A stretch of DNA of 64,000 nt from WRAU01 sp964277385 (GTDB lineage Bacteria; Pseudomonadota; Alphaproteobacteria; WRAU01; Hepatincolaceae): NCBI GenBank assembly GCA_964277385.1, contig OZ195520.1:992001-1056000 (forward strand). The letters are read 5' to 3'. Position 1 is the stretch's first letter. The number at the start of each line of letters is the position of its first letter. The position numbers were made by a program, and so were the translations under genes. This document shows, piece by piece, positions 14,808 through 22,814 of the stretch. Under the pieces are notes generated by a model. The model saw only the letters and a program-made list of their open reading frames with translations. It had not been told where the DNA came from and did no database searches.

Positions 14808-15166
14808 CATTTTGTTGGGTGTATTTCTATAACCCCGTTAATATATCGACTATGACTTACAAAAAAAAGTTTTAGAAGATAATTTTTGGGTAATTAATAC
14901 ATCATAAAAAACTACAAACACCGTAATTTTGATGTAACTTTTCTCAACTATCTCATGATAAAAATTTTTAAACAAAATTGATAGGTTGGGAATCTTTGGA
15001 TTATGTATTAACCTTTTAGGTTGTGTATTAATAACCTAAAAATTTTTTAAATTCAAATTTAATTGATATCTGAAAATATGAATATCAAATTAAAAGTCAT
15101 TTAATTCTTAATTAAAAAACTAATCTATTCTTCTATAAAAGAGTATATTGATACAATTTGTAAAAA

Positions 15167-15193
15167 AAAGGGGTAGCATAAAGCTACCCCTTT
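15167..15193 (-). terminator. terminator of P44-like gene 2
   Basis: The stem AAAGGGGTAGC/GCTACCCCTTT with loop ATAAA is followed by a minus-strand T-run. It is identical to the copy 1 terminator except for the inverted loop. Confidence 0.85.
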
Positions 15194-15217
15194 ATCTAAT
15201 AATTCAATTTTAATTAA

Positions 15218-16015
15218 TTAAAATTTATAAATATAATTAACACCTATAAAATTATCAAATACATTTTGCTTTTTCCCTTTTCCTGAATAAGAAACTGGTT
15301 TATCTTCATTAATTACGCCATCTTTAACAACCGTATTATCTATCATATTTGTTTTAATTTTTGAACTCATATAATCTGCACCCCAAAATATAGAAAACAC
15401 ATTGTGTTGATTTAAGTTAATATCAGTCCCAACTTGCATATGATATGATATTCCATCCATCTTATTTTTCATCGTTTGAACACTATAATCACCTCCATCA
15501 GCACGAGTACCAGCAGCACCGTCACCCAAAGAAGTAAATTGTCTAGATTTATATTGTGAATATCCTAATCCAGCTTTTACAAATGGGGTAATATATTCTG
15601 TTGGTAATGGAAGTTTACCTACTAAATACATAATATAATTATCTGATTTATTAGAATAATTTCTATCAGAAAATTTATTTTCATTTTTTGTTAATTCAGC
15701 ACTGTAATCTCTTACTAAACCTTGTTTGTAGTTTAATTCAACTGCAAAAAACTTATTAACTTCATATCCTACACCTAAATTTAATAAATGTTTTGCACTT
15801 TGGATTCTATTAGGGCTAGATTTTGTAAAATCATACCCATTGTCTTTATCTTCTTTTTTTAATCCTGATTTTTCTTTGAATTTAGTATTATTTAATGATT
15901 CGCTTACACCAGCAGTAATATAAAAACCTTTTAAATAATTGTTTTCATTAGCTTTTGCTTGTGTAATATATAGTGATAGTATAGCTATTAATAATATATA
16001 AAATTTACTTTTCAT
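15218..16015 (-). CDS. P44/Msp2-like surface antigen, array copy 2
   Basis: 265 residues, 264 of them identical to copy 1; the difference (Ile12) is in the signal peptide. Signal peptide, barrel blocks and C-terminal FIGVNYIYKF are as in copy 1. The only other nucleotide changes I noticed are a few silent ones. At about 15590 this copy reads GGGGTAATA, as copy 4 does, where copies 1 and 3 read GGTGTTATA, which indicates exchange between array members. Its -10 (TAATAT) differs by one base from that of copy 1 (TACTAT), so the two could be expressed at different levels while encoding the same mature protein. Confidence 0.85.
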   Translation of the reverse strand: MKSKFYILLIAILSLYITQAKANENNYLKGFYITAGVSESLNNTKFKEKSGLKKEDKDNGYDFTKSSPNRIQSAKHLLNLGVGYEVNKFFAVELNYKQGLVRDYSAELTKNENKFSDRNYSNKSDNYIMYLVGKLPLPTEYITPFVKAGLGYSQYKSRQFTSLGDGAAGTRADGGDYSVQTMKNKMDGISYHMQVGTDINLNQHNVFSIFWGADYMSSKIKTNMIDNTVVKDGVINEDKPVSYSGKGKKQNVFDNFIGVNYIYKF

Positions 16016-16061
16016 AATTTATTATCCTTATAGTTAAAATATTAATAAAGTATCATCTGTT

Positions 16062-16090
16062 ATATTACAAAGATTTATTAAATTTAGCAA
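16062..16090 (-). promoter_or_regulatory. promoter of P44-like gene 2
   Basis: TTGCTA (16090-16085), a 17-base spacer and TAATAT (16067-16062) on the minus strand. This -10 is closer to the TATAAT consensus than the TACTAT of copies 1 and 3. Confidence 0.6.
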
Positions 16091-16449
16091 CATTTTGTTG
16101 GGTGTATTTCTATAACCCCGTTAATATATCGACTATGACTTACAAAAAAAAGTTTTAGAAGATAATTTTTGGGTAATTAATACATCATAAAAAACTACAA
16201 ACACCGTAATTTTGATGTAACTTTTCTCAACTATCTCATGATAAAAATTTTTAAACAAAATTGATAGGTTGGGAATCTTTGGATTATGTATTAACCTTTT
16301 AGGTTGTGTATTAATAACCTAAAAATTTTTTAAATTCAAATTTAATTGATATCTGAAAATATGAATATCAAATTAAAAGTCATTTAATTCTTAATTAAAA
16401 AACTAATCTATTCTTCTATAAAAGAGTATATTGATACAATTTGTAAAAA

Positions 16450-16474
16450 AAAGGGTAGCATAAAGCTACCCTTT
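16450..16474 (-). terminator. terminator of P44-like gene 3
   Basis: The stem AAAGGGTAGC/GCTACCCTTT (one G-C pair shorter than copies 1 and 2) has loop ATAAA and a T-run on the minus strand. Confidence 0.85.
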
Positions 16475-16498
16475 ATCTAATAATTCAATTTTAATTAA

Positions 16499-17323
16499 TT
16501 AAAATTTATAAATATAATTAACACCTATAAAATTATCAAATACATTTTGCTTTTTCCCTTTTCCTGAATAAGAAACTACTTCATCTTTACTAATTACAGC
16601 ATCTTCAACAAGCCATTTACCTACAGCATTTGTTTTAATTTTGGAACTCATATAATCTGCACCCCAAAATATAGAAAACACATTGTGCTGATTTAAATTA
16701 ATATCGGTTCCAACTTGCATATGATATGATATTCCATCAATCTTATTTTTCATCGTTTGAACACCATAATCATAATCAAAAGCAGCACGACGAAGCTCCT
16801 CAACTTGATCCTCATCCTCATCATACAACTTAACAGAAGTCAAAGATTGTCTAGATTTATGTTGTGAATATCCTAATCCAACTTTTACAAATGGTGTTAT
16901 ATATTCTGTTGGTAATGGAAGTTTACCTACTAAATACATAATATAATTATCTGATTTATTAGAATAATTTTCATTATTTTTACTAATAAAGTAATCTTCA
17001 TATTTTATTAATTCAGCACTGTAATCCATTAACAAACCATGTTTGTAGTTTAATTCCACCGCAAAAAACTTATTAACTTCATATCCTACACCTAAATTTA
17101 ATAAATGTTTTGCACTTTGGATCATATTAGGGCTAAAGTTTGCAAGATCATATTTATTTTCTTCTTTTAATGCTGATTTTTCTTCGAATTTAGTATTACT
17201 TAATGATTTGCCTACACCAGCAGTAATATAAAAGCCCTTTAAATAATTGTTTTCATTAGCTTTTGCCTGTATATCATATAATGATAGTATAAATATTAAC
17301 ACTACATAAAATTTACTTTTCAT
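16499..17323 (-). CDS. P44/Msp2-like surface antigen, array copy 3 (diverged)
   Basis: The 274-residue paralogue has the same signal peptide style (MKSKFYVVLIFILSLYDIQA) and conserved barrel strands. Differences from copies 1 and 2 cluster in the loops: FEEKSALKEENKYDLANF, KYEDYFISKNNENYSN, the long acidic TSVKLYDEDEDQVEELRRAA, and AVGKWLVEDAVISKDEV. This is the pattern expected of surface-exposed, immune- or host-selected loops on a conserved barrel. The central block LPLPTEYITPFVK and the C-terminus FIGVNYIYKF are identical to the others. It has its own promoter and terminator. Confidence 0.83.
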   Translation of the reverse strand: MKSKFYVVLIFILSLYDIQAKANENNYLKGFYITAGVGKSLSNTKFEEKSALKEENKYDLANFSPNMIQSAKHLLNLGVGYEVNKFFAVELNYKHGLLMDYSAELIKYEDYFISKNNENYSNKSDNYIMYLVGKLPLPTEYITPFVKVGLGYSQHKSRQSLTSVKLYDEDEDQVEELRRAAFDYDYGVQTMKNKIDGISYHMQVGTDINLNQHNVFSIFWGADYMSSKIKTNAVGKWLVEDAVISKDEVVSYSGKGKKQNVFDNFIGVNYIYKF

Positions 17324-17373
17324 AATTATTTAATTATCCTTATCTTTAATACGTTAATAAAGAACCACTCCTT

Positions 17374-17402
17374 ATAGTACAAAGTTTTATTAAATTTAGC
17401 AA
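17374..17402 (-). promoter_or_regulatory. promoter of P44-like gene 3
   Basis: TTGCTA (17402-17397), a 17-base spacer and TACTAT (17379-17374) on the minus strand. Confidence 0.6.
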
Positions 17403-17724
17403 CATTTTACTCAACATATTTTAGGGTACACCTATGTCAAAAGGTTTAAGAAGTAATCTTTGGGTAATTAACACATCATAAAAAAGTACAAATACCGTAA
17501 TTTTGACGTAACTTTTACTCAACTATCACGTGATAAAAATTTTTAAACAAAAATTGATAGGTTGGTAATCTTTGGATTTTTGTTTAATAATCTCCAATCT
17601 TTTTTAAATTCAAATTTAATTTGTATATGAAATGCAATCTTAAATTAAAAGTCAATTATTTCTTAATTAAAAGAACTAATCTATTCTTTTATAAAAGATT
17701 ATATTGAATCAACTTGTCAAAAAA

Positions 17725-17752
17725 AAAGGAAGCTTTATACTAGGCTTTCTTT
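17725..17752 (-). terminator. degenerate terminator of P44-like gene 4
   Basis: AAAGGAAGC/GCTTTCTTT forms a 9-bp stem with one G-U pair and a 10-base loop, then a T-run on the minus strand. It is clearly derived from the same ancestral hairpin but weaker than those of copies 1-3. Confidence 0.6.
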
Positions 17753-17768
17753 AATAATTTTTAATTAA

Positions 17769-18698
17769 TTAAAATCTATAAATGTAATTAATACCTATAA
17801 AATTATCAAATACATGGTGTTTTTTATCTTTTTGTGAAAACTTCCCTATCCCATGATCTACATCTTGATCTACACCTTCATCCACACCTTTATCAACAAT
17901 GTAATCATATATTATAAGTGTGTTAGGTTTGCCACTCATATAATCTGCACCCCAAAATATAGAAAGTGCATTGTGTTCCGTTAAGTTAATATACGCTCCA
18001 ATCTGCATATGATACGATATTTCATTCATTTTAGTTTTCACCTTTTGAAAATCAAAATCTACCCTAGGAGAAGGATTATTATGAATTACTGCAACAGAGT
18101 TAAGCTCTCTAGCTTTATATTCTGAATATCCTAATCCAGCTTTTACAAATGGGGTAATATATTCTGTTGGTAATGGAAGTTTACCTACTAAATACATAAT
18201 ATAATTATCTGATTTATTATACTCATTTTTAATAGCAATATAATCTTCAGTTTTTATGAATTCATAATCATAAGATCTCAATAAACCATTTTTGTAGTTG
18301 AATTCAACCGCAAAAAACTTATTAACTTCATACCCTACACCCAAATTTAATAAATTTTTAGCGCTTTGAATTTTATTAGGCATCAATTCCGGAGTATCAT
18401 ATGGAGTTCGATCTTCATCTAATCCGGATTCTGCTTTAAATTTAGTAATACTTAAAGATTCGCTTATACCAGTAGTAATATAAAAACCTTTTAAATAATT
18501 GTTTCGATTAGCTTTTGCTTGTGTAATATAACGTAATGATGCTTTTTCATTAGCTTTTGCTTGTGTAATATAACGTAATGATGCTTTTTCATTAGCTTTT
18601 GCTTGTGTAATATAACGTAATGATGCTTTTTCATTAGCTTTTGTTTGTGTAATATATGATGATAGTAGTACTATTAGTAGTAAAAATTTACTTCTCAT
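17769..18698 (-). CDS. P44/Msp2-like surface antigen, array copy 4, with N-terminal repeats
   Basis: 309 residues from the ATG at 18698 (AAGGATA site); an earlier in-frame start at 18779 would add a non-signal-like leader. The signal peptide MRSKFLLLIVLLSSYITQTKA is followed by tandem 14-residue repeats YITQAKANEKASLR, which duplicate the signal-peptide end and cleavage region. The usual NNYLKGFYITTGISESLSIT barrel then follows. Loops differ from copies 1-3, notably a run of ...VDEGVDQDVDHGIG near the end, itself repeat-like. The last strand is FIGINYIYRF. It is the most diverged and probably the oldest member, at the promoter-proximal end of the array. Confidence 0.8.
   Translation of the reverse strand: MRSKFLLLIVLLSSYITQTKANEKASLRYITQAKANEKASLRYITQAKANEKASLRYITQAKANRNNYLKGFYITTGISESLSITKFKAESGLDEDRTPYDTPELMPNKIQSAKNLLNLGVGYEVNKFFAVEFNYKNGLLRSYDYEFIKTEDYIAIKNEYNKSDNYIMYLVGKLPLPTEYITPFVKAGLGYSEYKARELNSVAVIHNNPSPRVDFDFQKVKTKMNEISYHMQIGAYINLTEHNALSIFWGADYMSGKPNTLIIYDYIVDKGVDEGVDQDVDHGIGKFSQKDKKHHVFDNFIGINYIYRF
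18507..18655. repeat. 42-bp tandem repeat in P44-like gene 4
   Basis: Three identical 42-bp units begin at 18507, 18549 and 18591, and a partial fourth begins at 18633. Being a multiple of three, copy-number change keeps the frame and adds or removes YITQAKANEKASLR at the mature N-terminus. Confidence 0.9.
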
Positions 18699-18741
18699 AA
18701 TTATTATCCTTATTATTATTATTAATATGATACCATTCTTT

Positions 18742-18770
18742 ATGGTACAGAATTTAATTAAATTTAGCAA
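18742..18770 (-). promoter_or_regulatory. promoter of P44-like gene 4
   Basis: TTGCTA (18770-18765), a 17-base spacer and TACCAT (18747-18742) on the minus strand. This is the weakest -10 of the four. Confidence 0.5.
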
Positions 18771-18985
18771 GATTGTCATTACAACCTATTATAGGATGTA
18801 TTTTATAAATCATTTAATAGACATCTATCTATTCCTTAAAATAAAAATCATAAAAAACTACAAACATCTTAAAGTTTAGATCATATAAAAAATATCATAT
18901 TAATTTTTAACTTTATTTACTTATTTAAAATAATCTTTATAATATTGTTAGGTTTTAAGTTTATTTAAATTAGGAGAATCAAATA

Positions 18986-19783
18986 ATGGACAATTTTTTT
19001 GCATCAAAAGATATAAAGCTTATGGCTACTGTCATAGCTGGAGGTTTTATACTTTTATTAATTTATGCAAGTATGCATGCTGTACCTGCTGGACATAAAG
19101 GAGTTGAAACTTTGTTTGGTAAAGTTAATGAAAGAGTATTAGATGAAGGATTACATTTTTTAAATCCACTTTCTGAGGTTAATGATATAGACCTAAGAGA
19201 GCAAAGAGAAGAAATATCAATGTCTACATACACTAAAGATATCCAGTTAGCTCGATTAAAAATCGTTTTCACTTTTAATCTAAACGGAACTAATGTACAA
19301 AAACTATTTAGAACAGTAGGTGTAAGCTATAGAGATAAACTAATTACTCCTATCTTACAAAATGCAGTAAAAGATATTGTAGGTAGATGGGAAGCTGATA
19401 AATTAATTGAGAATAGAAATAAAGCCACTGTAGATATGTCTAACTTTTTAACAGATAGTTTAAATAAAGAATTTATTAACTTTGGAAGTTTTTCTTTAAT
19501 AGAAATAACTTATAGTGAATCATTTGAAAAAAGTATTGAAGAAAAGCAAATAGCTACACAAAATGCTATAAAAGCTAAAAATAACACTGTAAGAATATCT
19601 GAAGAAGCCAAACAAAAAGTTATTTCAGCAGAAGCAGAAGCCCAATCTATTAGAATAAGATCTCAAGCTCTAAGCACAAACAAAGGTTTAATAGAGTATG
19701 AGGCTATTCAAAAATGGGATGGTAAACTACCAACCTATACAGGAAGTGGGGCTATTCCATTTATAAACATAGATAAAAAATAA
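18986..19783 (+). CDS. SPFH/prohibitin-family membrane protein
   Basis: The 265-residue protein has one N-terminal membrane helix (about 12-31, MATVIAGGFILLLIYASMHA). An SPFH domain follows (VPAGHKGVETLFGKVNERVL, LREQREEISMSTYTKDIQLA). A helical C-terminal part is rich in Ala/Glu (ISEEAKQKVISAEAEAQSIR) and forms the oligomer rim. Prohibitin/HflC-like proteins form ring cages in the inner membrane that control the FtsH protease or membrane domains. No hflK partner is adjacent, so prohibitin-type is the better name. A TATAAT lies at 18938. A perfect 16-bp hairpin follows the gene, so it is likely monocistronic. Confidence 0.85.
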   Translation: MDNFFASKDIKLMATVIAGGFILLLIYASMHAVPAGHKGVETLFGKVNERVLDEGLHFLNPLSEVNDIDLREQREEISMSTYTKDIQLARLKIVFTFNLNGTNVQKLFRTVGVSYRDKLITPILQNAVKDIVGRWEADKLIENRNKATVDMSNFLTDSLNKEFINFGSFSLIEITYSESFEKSIEEKQIATQNAIKAKNNTVRISEEAKQKVISAEAEAQSIRIRSQALSTNKGLIEYEAIQKWDGKLPTYTGSGAIPFINIDKK

Positions 19784-19811
19784 TATTATTACTATTTATA
19801 TGTTTCACCTG

Positions 19812-19849
19812 AACATAATCCCACCAAATATAATTGGTGGGATTATGTT
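19812..19849 (+). terminator. strong hairpin after the SPFH gene
   Basis: A perfect 16-bp stem AACATAATCCCACCAA/TTGGTGGGATTATGTT with a 6-base loop is followed by TTTG. It lies 28 bases after the stop. The T-run is short. It may act as a terminator for transcripts from either side. Confidence 0.7.
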
Positions 19850-20182
19850 TGTAGTAATTAAATGTAATTGCAGAATTATATTAGCTCTAAAAAGATAGTC
19901 ATATTATACACATAAGCAATAAAAAAATACTTCATATAAAAAATTCCTTCTTGCTTTTTAGCATAGTTCATTTTCATATTTTATAATATTACATAACAAA
20001 AATTGGATTTATTTTATATATTTTTATATATAATTAACAAAAGTTTTAACACTTATGATTTATTTTAGCAATATATCAAAATAACAGGATATGAAAATAA
20101 CAGGATATGACAATAAAAAATATTTTTATATTTTCCTAATCTCTAGCTATTTAGTACATAAAAATAACTACATAAGCAATAC
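19850..20182. other. gene-free spacer
   Basis: AT-rich DNA in which I see no reading frame, RNA fold or repeat worth naming, apart from a short direct repeat ATAACAGGATATGA at about 20081-20110. Confidence 0.5.
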
Positions 20183-20635
20183 CTAATATTTCAATTGCCT
20201 CAATGATTCACTTAAGATAATACTTGTTGATACCGCCAAATTTAAAGACCTTTTACCTTCTTTCATTTTTATTGTTACTTTATTAGATATCAAATCATGA
20301 ATTTCTTGAGGAACACCTTTACTTTCTTTTCCCATCATAATTATATCATTATCTTTAAAACTAAAATTAGTATAACTACAATCAGTTTTAGTGGTTGCTA
20401 ATACTAATCTTTTTTGTTGTTTTTGTACATACTTTATAAACTCTTCAAAATTAGAATGTAAAGTATAATCTACAGTATTAAGATAATCCATCCCCGCCCT
20501 TTTCATATGAACACCACCAAAAATAAAACCACACGGTTCTATAATATCCACATGAATACCAAAACAATCAGCCATTCTTAAAATAGTTCCTGTATTTTGT
20601 GGAATGTCTGGTTCAAATAATGCTAGAGAAATCAT
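20183..20635 (-). CDS. trmL: tRNA (cytidine/uridine-34 2'-O)-methyltransferase TrmL
   Basis: The 150-residue SPOUT-fold protein of typical TrmL length methylates the ribose of wobble base 34 in tRNA-Leu isoacceptors using SAM. Motifs: N-terminal LFEPDIPQNTGTILRMADCF, the trefoil-knot SAM site GKESKGVPQEI, and KRSLNLAVSTSIILSE. An AGGATA site precedes the ATG. It is divergent from miaA, so two tRNA anticodon-loop modification genes lie back to back; TrmL depends on the i6A37 made by MiaA in E. coli, which makes the pairing sensible. Confidence 0.92.
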   Translation of the reverse strand: MISLALFEPDIPQNTGTILRMADCFGIHVDIIEPCGFIFGGVHMKRAGMDYLNTVDYTLHSNFEEFIKYVQKQQKRLVLATTKTDCSYTNFSFKDNDIIMMGKESKGVPQEIHDLISNKVTIKMKEGKRSLNLAVSTSIILSESLRQLKY

Positions 20636-20696
20636 AATTTATATCCTATAATGTATTTCATTATATAAAAAGTACACATATCTTTTATAAAAAACA

Positions 20697-21605
20697 ATGA
20701 TAAATATAAAAAAACTTGATAAACAAAAAGATGTTATAGTAATATTTGGAGCAACCGCATCAGGTAAATCTGAAGTTTCCTTAAAACTAGCTAAAGAAAT
20801 TAACGGAATTATAATAAATTCTGATAGCTCTCAAATATATAAAGAAGCACCTATTTTATCTAACATTCCTTCTCAAGATGAATTTCAACAAATACCTCAT
20901 AAACTATTTTCTTATCTTAGTTTAGTAGATGAATCTTCGGTTATAGATTGGTTAACCCTTTGCTCAAAAGAAATAGAACTTTGCAGAGAACAAGAAAAAA
21001 CTCCCATAATAGTAGGAGGCAGTGGTCTGTACATAAGCTCATTATTATATGGAGTATCTGATATACCCTCTGATAAAATTAACAAACAAAAATCTATAAA
21101 TTTATATAATGAAATCGGTTATAATAATTTTTTTGATTTAATAAAAAGCATTGATCCTGAATTTATTGCAAAAACGGACGATCCTCAAAGATTAATTAGA
21201 GCATACGAGGTATACCTATGTTCTAATAGACCTTTTTCTTCCTTCCAAAACATGAAAAAAAAGAAATATATAAATGCTAACTTTATAAATATATTTATTG
21301 ATCCTAACAGAGATTTACTATATAAAAAAATCAATGAAAGAACATTGAGTATGTTTGATAAAGGAGCATTAAATGAAGCATCTGAAATTTTTAGTTTAAC
21401 CACAGATGCATTACACCTAAAAAAAATATTAGGCTTAAAAGATTTATTATCTTATTTTAACGAAGAAATCACTTTGCTAAAAGCAATAGAACTTATTCAA
21501 CAAAAAACAAGAAACTATGCAAAAAGACAAGTTACTTGGTTTAACCATCAAATTAAAGAAAAAAATATTATAAAACACAATAATGATATTTTTTATAAAA
21601 AATAA
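20697..21605 (+). CDS. miaA: tRNA dimethylallyltransferase MiaA
   Basis: The 302-residue protein transfers dimethylallyl from DMAPP to N6 of A37 in tRNAs reading UNN codons. It has the P-loop VIVIFGATASGKSEVSLKLA, the DSSQIYK substrate motif (DSxQ), PIIVGGSGLYI, and DDPQRLIRAYEV. It ends with the normal RNYAKRQVTWFNHQ motif near the C-terminus. Length and motif order are normal. It is divergent from trmL. Confidence 0.95.
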   Translation: MINIKKLDKQKDVIVIFGATASGKSEVSLKLAKEINGIIINSDSSQIYKEAPILSNIPSQDEFQQIPHKLFSYLSLVDESSVIDWLTLCSKEIELCREQEKTPIIVGGSGLYISSLLYGVSDIPSDKINKQKSINLYNEIGYNNFFDLIKSIDPEFIAKTDDPQRLIRAYEVYLCSNRPFSSFQNMKKKKYINANFINIFIDPNRDLLYKKINERTLSMFDKGALNEASEIFSLTTDALHLKKILGLKDLLSYFNEEITLLKAIELIQQKTRNYAKRQVTWFNHQIKEKNIIKHNNDIFYKK

Positions 21606-21752
21606 TTATCAAAAAATCTTTAATTTGTTATAATCAACTTGTGTAAGTTTTACATTTAAAAATTTAATACTTCATTATAAGATTCTCTTTGTGGATCTTT
21701 TCTGTTGTACTATAAAAAAATTTTATATAACCTTATTAAATTAGAGAAAAAT

Positions 21753-22787
21753 ATGTGGAATTTCAGAGATTGGCTTTTTGTTGATATAGCAATAGATCTT
21801 GGTACAGCTAATACATTGATATACATCAAAGATGAAGGCATAAAACTAAATGAACCTTCGGTTGTTGCCGTACAAAAAATAGGCAATACTAGTAAAGTTT
21901 TAGCAGTTGGAAATGAAGCAAAAAAAATGCTAGGAAGAACAGCAGGAAACATATCCGCAATAAGACCCCTTAGAGACGGAGTGATTGCCGATTTTGAAGT
22001 TGCTGAACAAATGATAAAATATTTTATCAAAAGAGTATACAGAAACTCTTACATGAAAAAAGCCTTAATACTGGTTTGTGTACCTTCTGGATCTACCCCT
22101 GTAGAAAGAAGAGCAATACAAGATGCAGCTTATAATGCTGGTGGTAATACTGTATATCTAGTGGAAGAGCCTATAGCCGCAGCAATAGGTGCTGATTTAC
22201 CAATTTTAGATCCAGTTGGATCTATGGTTGTTGATATCGGTGGTGGTACAACAGAAGTTGCGGTTATGTCTCTTGGTGGAATTGTATACTCAAAAAGTGC
22301 AAAAATTGCTGGTGATAAAATGGATGAAGATATCATCCAATATGTTAGAAAAAATTACAATATGATGATAGGTGAAACCACATCACAAAGAGTAAAAGAA
22401 CAAATTGGTTATGCGATTATAACTAATAAAAATCCAGATAATTATGTTACAATTAAAGGATTAGACTTCTTATCTGGTGTTCCTAAAGAAATCACAATTA
22501 ATGAATTTCATGTTCAAGAAGCCTTAGCAAATAGTGTAAAAGGTATATTAGATATCTGCAAAGATTCATTAGAAAAAACTCCACCTGAATTAGTTGGTGA
22601 TATAATGGAAAAGGGTATTGTATTAGCTGGTGGTGGAAGTTTGTTAAAAAATTTAGATATATACATATCTCAAGAAACTGGGGTTCCTGTTATTATTGCA
22701 CCTAATCCTTTAGAATGCGTAGCTCGTGGAACTGGTAAAATGATAGAAAATTTTGATAAGTTCAAAAATATGTTTACTTATTACTAA
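21753..22787 (+). CDS. mreB: rod-shape actin homologue MreB
   Basis: The 344-residue cytoplasmic, membrane-associated actin-like filament protein guides lateral wall synthesis. It has phosphate-1 DIAIDLGTANTLIYIKDEGI, connecting and phosphate-2 motifs (VVDIGGGTTEVAVMSLGGIV), and the adenosine motif GIVLAGGGSLL. The N-terminus MWNFRDWLF is amphipathic, as in membrane-binding MreB. I chose the ATG at 21753; an upstream TTG at 21705 adds an unrelated leader. First gene of a complete Rod operon, mreB-mreC-mreD-mrdA-rodA. Confidence 0.96.
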   Translation: MWNFRDWLFVDIAIDLGTANTLIYIKDEGIKLNEPSVVAVQKIGNTSKVLAVGNEAKKMLGRTAGNISAIRPLRDGVIADFEVAEQMIKYFIKRVYRNSYMKKALILVCVPSGSTPVERRAIQDAAYNAGGNTVYLVEEPIAAAIGADLPILDPVGSMVVDIGGGTTEVAVMSLGGIVYSKSAKIAGDKMDEDIIQYVRKNYNMMIGETTSQRVKEQIGYAIITNKNPDNYVTIKGLDFLSGVPKEITINEFHVQEALANSVKGILDICKDSLEKTPPELVGDIMEKGIVLAGGGSLLKNLDIYISQETGVPVIIAPNPLECVARGTGKMIENFDKFKNMFTYY

Positions 22788-22814
22788 TAATAATGGAATT
22801 AATAAAGCTATATA

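Larger units (their letters stand above)
13935..16498. repeat. tandem duplication: two nearly identical gene-plus-spacer units
   Basis: Unit 1 (13935-15217, 1283 bp) and unit 2 (15218-16498, 1281 bp) each hold one P44-like gene and its full upstream spacer including the next gene's terminator. The two proteins differ by one residue and the 480-bp spacers by only a few bases, so the duplication or a conversion event is recent. The spacers (14733-15217 and 16016-16498) contain no other gene. Confidence 0.9.
17324..17768. other. spacer between P44-like genes 3 and 4
   Basis: A diverged version of the other array spacers with recognisable shared blocks (promoter, TTGATAGGTTGG-type segment, terminator). 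No additional gene is seen. Confidence 0.6.

Noticed and set aside
18507..18655. CRISPR-like repeats
   Set aside because: Units are contiguous with no spacers, in frame, and lie inside a coding sequence; it is a protein-coding tandem repeat.
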